24,131 bases of DNA from Podochytrium sp. JEL0797 (GCA_027596195.1 JADGJG010000321.1:1-24131), one strand, 5' to 3'; positions 1 through 13,251 are shown, counted from the stretch's first letter. Numbers and translations: made by a program. Notes: generated by a model from the letters alone, not told the origin.

Positions 1-32
1 ACCGGTTATTTACTTTGCTTTTCTCCATGCAG

Positions 33-157
33 TGCTGCCGCCAATTTCGACTGTTGGGAAAACTCAGAAGGACGTGGCACCTTTGATGGAGGAAGTGAGA
101 GTAGCCATGTTGAAAGCACTCGAGGAGATTTCAGACATGGGTTGTCGCGAAGAGTAA
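33..157 (+). CDS. 1-acyl-sn-glycerol-3-phosphate acyltransferase, C-terminal exon (partial)
   Basis: Only the last exon lies in the window. A pyrimidine-rich stretch ending in AG at 31-32 is a good splice acceptor. From there the frame reads (V)LPPISTVGKTQKDVAPL, continues through EEVRVAMLKALEEIS, and stops at TAA 155-157. The sequence VLPPI-T-G-T--DV followed by an amphipathic VR--ML--L-EIS helix is typical of the C-terminus of PlsC/AGPAT enzymes, which acylate lysophosphatidic acid to phosphatidic acid in the ER membrane. The catalytic HX4D and EGTR motifs would lie upstream, outside the window. The gene is convergent with the UGM gene. Reading straight through position 1 is also open, so the acceptor is inferred from the family pattern. 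Confidence 0.66.
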
Positions 158-275
158 AAAAACTATCGAAACCTTTTCGCATCGCGATCTTTTCTCTTTA
201 TCATTCATTTATAAACATGTGTTTGTTGTTTGAAAAATTCTTTGTCAGCCTTTCCGTAGATTCAAAACCTCAACA

Positions 276-427
276 CACATGCACCCCCCAGTTTCCAAGC
301 TGTCTGATCCGAACTGAATAAAGGGAAATGAGGGAGGGGACCACTTTCTCTGCTTCTGCAGCGTGGGGGATGAGAATGACCAAATGCGCGTCGCGCGTGA
401 ACCTTGGTGTACCTTGATAAAATTTAT
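276..427 (-). pseudogene. Decayed partial copy of the 3' end of the UGM gene
   Basis: Bases 340-425 align on the same strand with 709-800 of the intact UGM gene, sharing among other things the block ctgcttctgcagcg. Weaker similarity runs on to about 276, matching roughly 628-680 of the parent. The minus frame gives KFYQGTPRFTRDAHL where the intact enzyme has [17 protein letters not shown]. Small indels then break the frame, and two overlapping minus frames each retain part of the match. The piece lies about 115-270 bp beyond the parent's stop codon, in tandem. It lacks the FAD-binding part and has no plausible start, so it is a non-functional relic. Confidence 0.75.
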
Positions 428-542
428 CTCTTTTAATCGAAAGAGAACGAGTATCAAACAAAGTCCTCCCCCCAGAATGTAAAATAAAACAAAAGCGCAC
501 AACAGGAACCAAAATCCATGGCCAGACAGACAAAACACCCCA

Positions 543-2312
<1,770 letters not shown>

Positions 2313-2446
2313 TTAATGGGCACCGGAAAGCTGAAACAAACGCCGTTCATCGAGAAATAATATTACCTATTTCACCCTAAATTGGCTTATAAAAGTAACA
2401 GAAACACCATCCAATACGCGATTCTGCATTAGAATCCACCTAATAT

Positions 2447-3690
2447 TTATTGCTTGCACTGAACCCTCGCTACAACAAACTCCATCGCTTGTTTAATCAC
2501 GGCTTGTTTCACTGCAAGTTCATCCAGCCCTTCCAAGTGCGCAATTCGTTCCAAGTCCTCACTTTCCATGATTGCCAGATTGAGCAGGTTTTTGACACTC
2601 AGTGAAATAGCTCTAGTAGGAACAAGACCAAATCCTAACCACCGGCGTTGGTAAAAATCGCGGTTATCGCTGCGGCCTTTGAAAAACGCAGCGGAAATAA
2701 CGAAATGCACTTGCACTCACCAATTTCTCTTTCCATTTTGCTCCAAAGAGGACTCTGCTTGAACTTGGCAAATAGAAACGTCAGGTCGCAAAAGGCACGC
2801 GATTGGATCGGTGCGAAGCATGCGCGAACCCCGTTTTGAATCCCCACAATCACGCGTCGCACCACTCCTGGTGGACAAGCCAGCTTCGTGCTTTGCCCAT
2901 TGGCCGTAAAACTATATTTTCTGAACAATCTCTGAGATTCAGCAATTTGTGCCTGAGTCGTGTCAAACGGGGTCTGCTCGAACGCCAACACGTCAGAGAC
3001 AAAGAATAGTTCCACAAATCCTTTCCCTTGCTGAATCAAAAAGAGCAAAAAGTAACACACTGGAAGCTTGGACTCGAGAAGAAGCAACAGGGCGTCATGC
3101 AAGTTGGTCTGTCCAGCAATTTCCTTGACGGCCGTCGCGATCTCGGCGTCTGGCCCCAACAGGTGACAGACTTTTCTGGACGAGTTGTTTGTTCGAATCA
3201 AAGAAGGAAGCGGTCTGACCAAATTCGAGGCTGGCTGAAAGCTTTCACTCGAAGGAATTCTATGCAACGACACCGATCCGACGGAGACGCGTTCCCACTC
3301 TGGCGCCTCCAACACTTCCGGAGTCACAGTAGGTGAAGAATATAATGAACCGCCAAAATCGGAATGTGATTGATGAAAGAATAAGTGGGCGCGTCGGTTT
3401 TCCCCGACGGAAAGCTCCGAGAGGCTCAACATTGAGTTTCCACCGCGCGTGTACGTGTGTCCACTTGACAAAATGGATCTTTGAGCGTCGTCAACAACAT
3501 CGCCTTCGAGAATGTCTTCCAATTCCGAATCCGTTTGCAGCGTCTGTTGGATTAATGTTCGAGAGGTCGGAACACCGAGAAGGAACTTGGACAACTTGGA
3601 GTTGCTCCCGGATCCACTCTGTACAGGAATCCCAGACTCTCCAAAGAAGCGAAGCATCTTGGCTTTGGAGTCGTGCCTTGCACTAATCAT
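2447..3690 (-). CDS. RGS-domain protein (regulator of G-protein signalling)
   Basis: Two exons, 2721-3690 and 2447-2610, join in frame to 377 residues; the acceptor after TAGAG is the one that keeps frame. The first half is Ser-rich and low in recognisable structure. Residues about 195-320 look like an all-helical RGS fold, with FVSDVLAFEQTP, then ESQRLFRKYSF, a middle segment with PPGVVRRVIVGIQNGV, and FLFAKFKQSPLWSKME at the end. This follows the RGS order of helices, the (F/Y)--Y segment and a terminal F-FL-SP-W element. It resembles divergent RGS domains of the AKAP10 or sorting-nexin type. RGS proteins speed GTP hydrolysis by G-alpha subunits. Catalytic residues cannot be assigned with certainty. 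Start codons at 3690 and 3657 are both possible. An ATG at 3741 would overlap the start of the divergent gene, so it is disfavoured. Confidence 0.6.
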
Positions 3691-3734
3691 TTTCTGGCAA
3701 CTGTATATAAAAATTGTCACCTTTTTTCTTCGCG
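3691..3734. promoter_or_regulatory. Short divergent promoter between RGS and 7TM genes
   Basis: Only 44 bp separate the chosen start codons of the minus-strand RGS gene (3690) and the plus-strand membrane protein (3735). A TATA-like TATATAA lies at 3704-3710, followed by a T-rich tract. If the RGS start is 3657 the gap is 77 bp. The two genes probably share promoter elements, and their UTRs may overlap. Confidence 0.45.
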
Positions 3735-6700
3735 ATGGCATCGCCGCCACCACCAATCTCCCTATTCTGCAGCCTCGCAGCGAATCCTTCCTCCCTCCCA
3801 CCCTTTGACACGTTAACATGCCCCGTCTCCCAAATGCTCTACTCGGGTTCCAAATCTCCGGAAATCAATGCCTGGTTCCTCTTCATATCCCAAATCGGAT
3901 ACACGAATGCACATGCCCTCATTTGTCTGTGGGGAATATCCGCGGTTCTCATATCGACGCGAGAAACCCTCCAGTCGTATTACAAACTCACGGGGTCTAT
4001 TCAATTGTGGGGCTTGTCGCATTTTCAGAAATTGAATCTCACGTTTCATGGGTTGCTGTTTGGACTGCTTTCCAGTGAGTGCATGATGCTATTTTGACGC
4101 TTTCTAATGATCTTTAGTGTTTCTGGCCGGTTTCGTCTGCAACGCGTTGAATCTCCCACACGCGTGGCCCTTGTGTTCAGCCATTTGCGAAATTCTCTTG
4201 TTTGGAACACAGGCTATCCTTTGCTTCATTAATATCAAGTAAACAATTCCACCCTCGCCACATCCATTCTTTGACGTCTCTAAACCCCTTTTAACAATTA
4301 GGTCGTGGTACAGCGAACTCAGTGGCCACCACAAAGCCACCCTCAACGCGTTCCTGGCCTTATTCTATTTCATTCCATGTTCCATCTATTTCGCCGTTGT
4401 GTGTGTTCACGTTGCCAATGATTTTGCGAGCACGCCAGCGTTGGGGAACATGATTAAGTACGCGTCCGTGGTTCTGTGGGTGTTGAGATGTTTGTTGGCT
4501 GGACTCGTTTTGGTGAAAGGAAGCTCTCGGATGGAGGGGGCGTGTTCCGATGAAAAGATGGTGCGTGTGGTTTAATTTGGCTTCATTTGCATTCCTAACT
4601 TTGCCCCCAAAAGATTCGAATCACAAACATCCTCTTCAACTGCATAACCCTCATCACCGGAACCTTGTGGATCACATTCACATTCAACGTATTTTGCCCT
4701 CAACTCCATTTCGAACCTTCCACTGAAACGTTCCTCCTCTCGTTCCTCGAATGGAGTTACTTTGGTTGTCTCAGTCTCCTTCTCATTTGTCTGTCCAAAA
4801 CTGCCATCAATGAGACTCGCGGCGCGGAGACGGGAATGTCTGGTGATTACGTACCAGGACCCGATGGTGTCACGTTTGATTCGGAAGACCCGCACGCTCT
4901 TGGAGGATCTTCATTAAGTCTCGCCACGAGCGAACAAACACCTTTAAGCTCCCTCTCCGCCTTAAGCAGTGGAAAAATCGCACTGAGCTCCCTCGAGGCC
5001 ATGAAACGTCTCGAAAGCCGGTGGTCCTTGAAATCCACGACACCAATCGCGTCGCCTTCGTATGGGGGATCATCTCCAACTCGAAAGTCGGGAACCTCAC
5101 CGGGGTACATGACTCCGTATTCGAGACCTCGGTATTCCCCGAATCCAGTCAAATCAGCGGCAGTAAGTCCCGGTATTTTCGCGCGGTACGCGCAGCAGGA
5201 TTCGGATATGACGTTGTTGGAGGAAATTGCGGGCGAGGAGATGAAACGACGTGGGGGGACAAAGGGGAAGGAAGGCGCTGAATACACGTGGGGGTGGTCG
5301 TTTTTGGTGGATTCTTGCGCGTTTTTGATTGTTTCGGTGGTTTATGTGGGGCATTGGGCGGATGTTGTGGCTGGGAGAGGGCCTGTGATGGGAGTGGTTA
5401 CGGCGCTGTTGGTGACGTTTTCTGCGGTGATTTTGTTGCAGGTTTGGATTCCTTTTTTTGGTTTCGTTTTCAAAGTTTGTTGAATTTTGTCTAGGTTGGG
5501 GTGGGAGTCTTCAATTTCGATCATGTGTCCGAAGAGTATCGCCCATTCATGTCGAGAAAGTTATCGATTCCACTGTCATTTGCGTTCATCATCATTGCTC
5601 TTGCCGCTACACTTTCCAACTCATTTGGCTTCATAATCGTCGCGTCATTATGGCCCATCGCACTGTTGTTGTGTCTCTCCTCAACCGGCAGATGCACCAC
5701 CGAAGACCGAATGACGCCCCTTCTCGAATCCATGCTCTCGCCCGAAACCGTTGCGAAAATGAAAAGATCAAAAGACGCGTCAAAAAAGATTGCCATCGAA
5801 AACGAATCGGCCGTCGTCACTTTGGCGTCGCCTCTCACTTCTCGAAGAAACGGTCAGGTCGCAGTAACTTTGGCGGTGGGTGATCCCGCCTTCTCACCCC
5901 TCGTCAAGAGATTCTTGAAATCGGTTTGCATCGCGTTTATTGGGCACGCGTTTTGCATTTCCGCGTTTTGCGGGCTCGAGCTTCCCGTCGCCATCACGGC
6001 GTGTCTGTTTTCAATCCTCTACCTCGCGGGATTGACAAACAACGTGGGCAAAAAGAGCGGTCGTGCTAAATTTGTGGGAATCGTTCAGTTTTGGGCTGTT
6101 TCGCTTGTGGGGTTGGCGGTTCTTGTGGCGGTGTCTGTGTTGCCGTTGTACGCGTTTCCATTGGCCAAAGGATTTAGCAAATCGATGGATAAAGTGGGCT
6201 TGTTGTACACGATTTCGGATAACGGCGTCACTGTGGATTCCATCAATCGGGCTATTTCGGCTGTGGCTTTGCAAGGATTCTATATTTCCATCAATGTAAG
6301 TCGAATTATAATAGCACTGTACTCGAAATTGAGCCTTTCTATTAGGTGAATTGCACTCAATTGGGTGCGTCGTTTTCCAGAATACTGGATGTTCTTCAAA
6401 TCAGCGGTGGAGATTTGTATCTCGAGGTCGATTCGTCTCTACAGCAATTGAAAGATATTGCAACTGTAAGACACGTGCTTCTGCATGGCAATTAGCTATA
6501 ATCAAATTAACCTAATCTTGCAGCCCCTCTGCAATCAACCAAGCATAACCCCAATCTTGGTAGCAAAGAATTTCCAAACCATCAAGAATTTGGCATCGAC
6601 GGGAGTACCATTCGCAGTGATCGCCTATTCGAGTACGATTGGCAGACAGACTCCATTCGAAACAAAATTCACCGGCCCGAATTCAACCAACGCCTTCTCT

Positions 6701-9700
6701 ATTGAAATTGTCCCAACCGAAACTGTCCTCTTGAATCCATGGTTGCCGGATGCGACACGCAAGAGATCCCGTCAAATCGTTTCGAAAGCATCCGCAAACT
6801 CACCCGATTTGGAAAGCTTTGGAACCAATCTGGCATCCATTCTGGCTGGAGTTTCAACTCTCGCGTTGTCCGTAATCAACGAAAATGTCCGAAACTTGCC
6901 AAACCTCGCCTCCGCGCCAACGTCCGCCACCAATGGGCAAAATCCATCAAACACATATTCACTCAATCTGCAGAATGGATCCACTCTGTCTCAATTAATT
7001 GATTGGGGAAGTGTTCCATTCACCATCAAATGGGCCTCCGCGTGCGGCATTCCAGCATTTCTCGCGTTCGTGTTTGGCCTCGCTGCGTTTGTGAGCGAGA
7101 CGATCCAGCGGAGAAATAAATTGGAGGAAATTCAAGAACGAAAACGGGTCGAAACGGAAACGAGGTGGAAGGATCAGTATTTGCAGAGGTATAGTCTCGC
7201 GTTCCAATCGAAAGGCAGCTCAGGAGAAGCCCAACGATCGAACAGCTCGTTGAGTCTAACGGCATCAAGCCAATACGCGATTGAACCGACTTTGGAAGAA
7301 GCAATCAACAACTCGCAAGAGAAGCAAAAAGTGAATGTGAGACGATCCGGGGCCAGGATTGCCGAATGCATTGCATTGATTGGATGGTTTCTTTTCGCGT
7401 TGGGAATATGGATATCAGAGTATGATATTCTGCCGAGCGTATTCATGTTCATTTTTGGGATTACTGGGTTCGCGTCGTGTGTGGCTTCGTTTTCTTTGGT
7501 TGGACAATCGGCTACACCTTACGTGATTCTCATGTCTGTTGCGCTCAATGTGGCTTCTCTCGTGGGGGCAGGATACGTGATTGACTCGGTTGCTTTATCA
7601 TCGAACGGCATATCTGGCAGTAATCTGGCCCTGACTGGAGCTGCTCTGTTTACAGCAGCCAAAGTCGCATCCACTAGCTTAGCAGCGGCAAGACATTCCA
7701 GAATTGCTCTCGAGTTGGAAAACATGATGGTTGGTCTCGCATTACTCGTCTTCCTCGGTTGGATCACGGTTGCAGTTGGAATGGGCCGATTTTACATTGA
7801 TATCGGGAGCATAAGCGGGATCGCAGTGAATCGCGGTATGGGACCCGTCGGATCGGTTGTTTCAACGGCAGTGACGTCCGTCATGATGTTGATTTCTTGC
7901 TGGTTCAATTTGGTTCCACTCATTTCAGCAACCACCGGTCTGACTGTTGTGGCACTCATGTTTTGTGGAGGCTTGCTTGGAGATACGTCTTTGATTTGTT
8001 TCGGGTCGGAATCTTGGTGCTCCAGTCAGCAACTTGCCATGTTTGCTGGCGGCATCATTTCCATTCTTGGACTGGCAGCATCGATTGCGGTGCGATTCTG
8101 GAGCTTTGAGACGGAGGAATCGAAACGACAAAAACTGCTCTTGAAGTATCAGTCCGCGTATTCGGAAAAACTGCGACGCAAAAGAGCCAAAATTGCGATC
8201 CAGAATACGAGCGAAGAGGAAGCTCCCATTTTGCTTCCAACCAAGCCGGTTGTGTTTGTGCATATTTCAGAGTACAAAGAATCATGGAGATTATGGAAAG
8301 CTGGGAGCACTGTGGCGTTGTTTGGGTGGCTCCTGTTTTTGGGTGGATTCGGGGCGTCGTATAATTTCCCAGCGGAAGGAATTGCTTCAGGGATGCTTTT
8401 GACGATCGCGCCCCCTGTTGCCATAAGTGGGTTGAGTCTCGCTGTAATCAGAGACTCTCGAATTGTGGCGATTGGGGCACAGCTTCTCTTCAATCTTTCC
8501 CTCGTGGGCTTGGGTGGAGCACTCCATGTTTCATCCAGCATTCGCGCAAGTTATGGCGATACTACGACTCCTCCCACAGCAATATCATTCATGATTGCCG
8601 GGAGTATTCTGTATTTTAGCGGAGCCATTTTCCTTTCCGGTGGCCTGATTTACAGACTGAAACACCAACACCGACAGTTTGGCTACGCGGAGGCAAGATA
8701 TGGAACGCAACTGATTTCATGGATCATGATCATTGCCGGCATGTCATTATGGATCAATTCGGGTACCGAAGACGTTGTTTCAGAAACCAGCTCCATCCTC
8801 AGCACCATTCTCGGAGCTCTTGCTATAACCATCAATTTAGTGGACGACAATACTCCTTTATTCAGCCCACCCTCCGTTTTGGCTTCATTCCCAAACTTTG
8901 TGACGCAAATAGCGTATGTTGAAATTGGAGCGACCATGTTCAAATCAATGGCATTTGTTGTTGGGTGTGTTAAAAGCGGGGGGTGCGGTGCTGCAGTTGC
9001 AGGCCCATCCTTGTTGTTTACTGGGTCGTTGATATTCTTTTGCGTCATGGAAGTCAAGTCAGCTTCAATGCTTGCGTACGCGAATCGGTGGATTGATCCA
9101 GACATGGAACCAGAGATCGAATCCGATGATTCAAATTCTGAAGAATCAGGAAGTGCGTCAGGCAGTGATTCAGATACCTCCATCACAAGTCAAAAACGAC
9201 GTGCGCGAAAGGCGAAGCATGCAACTGAAAACAAAGTCGCGCCACTTGATTTATATGGGCTACTGCTCTCTTGGTCATTTTTTCAATCAGCTACGAAATG
9301 CATTGTCTTTGGGATGTCGGGCTTTCTCGCCATTGCTGCGGTTTCGCTAGGAGCAAAGCGACCAGATCACCAATGGTCACCACAATATACTGGTCCCGTG
9401 ATTTTGGTTTTGAGTGGAGCTGTAGGCACGCTTATGATGATTGTGTGGATTCACACAGGATCCAAACTGGTCCATCTTGCAGCGTTGCTTTCGGTTGTAG
9501 TCTCGCTTTCAATGGCAGGGCAGGCCATATTTTGGGGCTTATCGTTTGGAATTGTGAGTGATGAAGCTGGAATATTTGCTGGTGGTCTCGGGTATGGAAT
9601 CCTGGCGGTGTTTTGGACGGTCCTGTCGCTCTCCTGGGGACATTACGACAAGACCAAAACATCTGGCGATGGAAGGACAATACCTACGATATACCAATGC

Positions 9701-11866
9701 TTGAGCTTGCTTGGATGGTTCGTGTTCACTGTGTCATTCGGAGTTGGCACACGCGACAGCGGAATCATCTCGGCTGCAAATTTTGTCGCTGGCCTTATGA
9801 CCATCGGAGCATGCCCAGCGATTGCTTTCATGTACTGGTTTGCTCCAATTTATAATTCCATTCACTTGCGTATGGCTCTGCTCGCCACTATTGCGGTGAC
9901 GATTATGGCCGCGGGTGCATCCGTTCATCAAACTGGACTGGCATTTCTGGAGAATTTGGACGCTACCGTCTACTCGTCCAACATTGCAATGATGTTTGGC
10001 CTGCTCGTGATATTGCTCTCTCAATCGTCATTTCTACTTCATCGCGCCATTGTCTTTACCAAAATTGAATTGAGCGCGGAGGAAAAAGAGCAACTGTCAG
10101 AACCCACATTGTTGGATGACGGATTATCATGGATTTATATTCCAAGCAGCTATCAAACGCTAAAATCAATGCTGAAATGCATTCTGGCTGCTGCCGCGAT
10201 ATCATTGATAAGTTATTTGGGTGCATTGGCCGTCGAGCCGACATCGACGGTGTTTCCGATGGTCGTACACTATATATTCGTGGTTTCCTCATTCCAAGCA
10301 ATTTTGGGCCTCTCTTTTCACACGTACTTCCACTGGTCTTCTTTTGGGCTGCTCGGGATTTTGTCGGCGTTGTAAGTTTCAGAAACAGACAAAGTCAAAG
10401 TCGTTGCTCATTTCTTTATATTTAGGCTCTCGTTCGTTAGTTCAGGAGGAGTAATATACTCTTTAGCGCATTCGGATATGACCCTCGCAGTCACCAATAT
10501 TGCTATTGCATCTTCAACTCTAACTCTAGCCTTCCTTCTGACTGCTGTTGTAATCCTGCTTCACAAACCATATCCACCAGTATCAAAAGATGAAGTGCTG
10601 ACGATTATGCACGTTATATTGCTTGGAATGGTGTGCGTGGGCTTCTTGTTGAGCATTGTCTCGATCGGCGTTCGAAAGGGGGGCGGTGCGCCTGCATATG
10701 TCCAAGCGGCGCTCAGTGGAGGTTTAACAATGGTCTGCCTGCTTATTGAGAAACGCAAACCTGGGTTTGTGATTCATGGAATTCTTCGAGCCACGAACGT
10801 CGCTCTTTGTTGCCTTTCCCTTGTTCTCAGTGGAGTTTCATTCCTCAATGACGTTGGTTGGATAACCTTGTATGGAGGCAGTGGATCCCAAATTGACATG
10901 GCTGGCTCGTCACTGCTGATATTGGGGTGCGGCACGTACATTTTCGCAGTGTTCCTACACTCCATCAGAAAGTTTTCCGAGCTCCGTGAACATGACGACA
11001 ATCTGCGAAGAAAATCAGAACTCAGAGACTCGCAATATTCTAATCAAGCAGTTAACGGGGATGAGAAATCGGAGGATGGTTCAAACGAGGCATTTGAGAA
11101 GTCGAGTGATTTGACTTCGCATACTTCCACCTCGCGAACCAATTCAGAAACTTCATTGGAGACTACGGAATCAAATGCCTCCGACGCGTTAAAAGACAGA
11201 AAGCGCTTTGATATCGCTGGCAAGCTAAGGCGCCTCAAAATTGACGCGTCGACCATATTTGACCTGATCAAAAACATGAGTCCGCGCTCTTCGTCCACTT
11301 CGTTATCGACTGACAGTAGCAAAGAAGATCAAACCAAGTTAAGCCCCCAGTCGTCAAGTTCTTCGCTCTCCTCAGAAAACGACGGGCCTTCGGGATCGAG
11401 TCGTCGATCATCTGGGGTTTCGCGACATAACAAATCTAAGAATTCCAAAGGAAAATTAAGTCCACAGAGCTCCTCTGACTCACTATCATCAGGAAGTGAG
11501 TCGTCGCAAACGTCGGAATCGTCGACTGGCAGCAGTCGGTCTGAAAATGTAGTTCTTGAAAAGAAACGAACAAGTCAACACATATCAGCAACCTCTTTAG
11601 CGAGTAGAAGTAGCCAATTGTCAAAGAGGCTTTCACAGAGCAGAGATCTCGCGATGGGAAGTAAACGTTCCGTCATAGAGATTTCAGCAAATCTTTCACA
11701 TCCACGAATCTTGAAAGGATCAAATACGGAACTTCACAGCAACATCCAATTGCGCGGTGGTACGGTTTCGGATGCTGTGCAAATCATTTCACCCAAAATT
11801 GCTACCCCAATACTAATTCCCCAAGCCCCAACATCGTTGGCTTCAATGGAGCAAATTAATATTTGA
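3735..11866 (+). CDS. Giant polytopic membrane protein: N-terminal 7TM domain plus array of 4-TM units
   Basis: Eight exons (3735-4074, 4118-4238, 4302-4560, 4614-5441, 5495-6295, 6346-6465, 6524-10371, 10426-11866) join with matching phase at all seven introns, giving 2585 residues. Residues about 40-305 hold seven hydrophobic segments like a receptor domain. A Ser-rich linker follows (about 305-460). Then come roughly ten units of four TM helices each, beginning near residues 464, 650, 1096, 1220, 1409, 1548, 1743, 1875, 2033 and 2161. Several units start with a similar first helix: ALIGWFLFALG, FLGWITVAVG, ALFGWLLFLGG, SLLGWFVFTVS. A roughly 250-residue, Cys-containing and probably lumenal or extracellular domain with N-glycosylation sequons (NCT, NST, NGS) sits at about 735-985, inside the second unit. 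Acidic and basic linkers separate some units, for example DSNSEESGSASGSDSD near 1695. The last roughly 295 residues form a Ser-rich tail with repeated LSPQSSS. I do not recognise the family. The N-terminal part could act as a receptor and the array could be scaffold or transport, but neither is shown by sequence. Confidence 0.85.
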
Positions 11867-12040
11867 GACAAAGTATAGTGAAATGAGAAATGAAAATAAA
11901 ACCCGGATTATACCGCGTAGACAAAGTCCCTCCAGTTTTCATACATCAGTACCAAGTTGGGCTCCGCAATTTAAAAGCCATTGTCACACCCCGATTCTTG
12001 TCAATCCACGAACAATCGAAAAAACCAAAGCCGTGATACG

Positions 12041-12921
12041 ATGGAGACCCTCAATGGATCAGACCTTGTGTTACTACATCCGTTCCGTTGGGCACCGCAG
12101 TCGCATCAGTTATAAACTTGGCGTTTCTCTTGAACAATATCCGCCACCTTCCGCACACCAAACGTGGTGGTTCACCGTTCCTGACTACTGCAAATCTGCT
12201 GCTCCTTACATTTTCCACGACCCATCCGTTATACCATGTTGCCATTTACTTTTACAACCGTTCGAAAAACACGTGCGTTAATTGTTATATTTTCTCCCTG
12301 GCACTTCAGGCCATAATGGAAATCAGCTTTCTCTGGTTCTCGTGGATTCGTTCTGAGACGATTTTTCGAAGCCAGTCCACACCGGCGGTCTTGCTGTTAG
12401 TTCAATGCATGTTATGGGGCTGTTGTGCGTCTTACATTTTCCAAATCGCGACTCTTATTGTCACACGAAACCAAGACAATCACATATTTCTCATCTTCCT
12501 CATAATGACGGGACTCTGTACTGTTTCTCTCGACTTGTTCTATGCCGCGTCATTTGTTCGCCACCTCAAGGAAATCGCTCAAGAAAATGTGGAAGTCGAT
12601 CCCCGATTGCGCGCAATCGCCAATTATGGCCTCATGACCACCTTCTTCACCATTGCGTTAATGGCTGTGGCAGGGCCTGCCTTTTTGTTGCAATATATCG
12701 CTCCGAATTTCGAAAATCTCTGGATGTTGAGAGTGTATTTGGTTTCTTGGGCCGTTGGAGACGTGCTGGTATACGGAGTGGGTGCGATTTTGCTCGGGAT
12801 GCGCCTTGCGTTGACCAAGATTCTCCTCAGTCAGGGGCGGGCTTCACGCCAAAAAATTGCCCCGCCTTTCACTGAACCCTCAACCGTGAAGAGTTTGAGG
12901 CACACTTCTACCCAAGCGTGA
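12041..12921 (+). CDS. Seven-transmembrane protein, GPCR-like; 5' end unresolved
   Basis: From about 12070 to the TGA at 12919-12921 one frame encodes seven clear hydrophobic segments: TAVASVINLAFLLNNI, a second ending HPLYHVAIYF, CVNCYIFSLALQAI with its continuation, LLLVQCMLWGCCASYIF, FLIFLIMTGLCTVSLDLF, LMTTFFTIALMAVAG, and a last one ending VYGVGAILLGM. A short loop with RHLKEIAQENVEVDPRLRAI lies between helices 5 and 6, followed by a basic tail. This looks like a small seven-TM receptor of about 290 residues. The frame has no ATG before the first helix. The ATG at 12041 gives METLNGSDLVLLHP, a plausible extracellular N-terminus, but is out of register and needs a -1 shift. An upstream exon, a sequence error or real decay are all possible. 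A 37-nt GT-AG stretch at about 12273-12309 was not treated as an intron because reading through it preserves helix 3. It lies same-strand, 174 bp after the giant 7TM gene. Confidence 0.7.
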
Positions 12922-13251
12922 AGCGTCCCAAAAATATTGCATGAAATGAGTTTCTAATTCGTAATAACGTTTAATAATGGCATCTCCTGTTGATCCGTCT
13001 ACCACGTTCTCTTCAACACTAATAAGTAATGTCAGGTGATGCTTGAAGATTTTAATGCCAAAAATGAGCTTTCGAGAGTTACGGTGGATATAGGAAGCAC
13101 GAGATGTGATGGCGAACAATCGTCTCGGTATCGCCAGGCACACCAGCAGAAGGGGGTGGGAGGAAGCCAATGCCATCCAGCTCGTGTACGAATTTTGGAC
13201 GTTTCCCAATTCCTCTCCGCAGGAGTCCAGCAGTTTAGAAACTGATTTCAT
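12880..13251 (-). CDS. Possible small hypothetical protein
   Basis: An ATG at 13251 opens an uninterrupted 123-residue frame beginning MKSVSKLLDSCGEELG, with a short hydrophobic patch HPLLLVCLAIPRRL and no recognisable domain. It fills most of the 390-bp gap between the seven-TM gene and the amino-acid transporter, and its 3' end overlaps the seven-TM gene by 42 bp on the other strand. Its start would lie about 60 bp from the divergent transporter start, a spacing like that of the RGS/7TM pair. The remainder of the gap holds an AT-rich stretch and a T-rich tract before the transporter ATG. Chance ORF is the main alternative. Confidence 0.25.
   Translation of the reverse strand: MKSVSKLLDSCGEELGNVQNSYTSWMALASSHPLLLVCLAIPRRLFAITSRASYIHRNSRKLIFGIKIFKHHLTLLISVEENVVDGSTGDAIIKRYYELETHFMQYFWDASRLGRSVPQTLHG

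Noticed and set aside
12273..12309. GT-AG interval in the second 7TM gene that could be an intron
   Set aside because: At 37 nt it is shorter than every other intron here, removing it breaks the TM frame upstream, and reading through it gives a good third helix.
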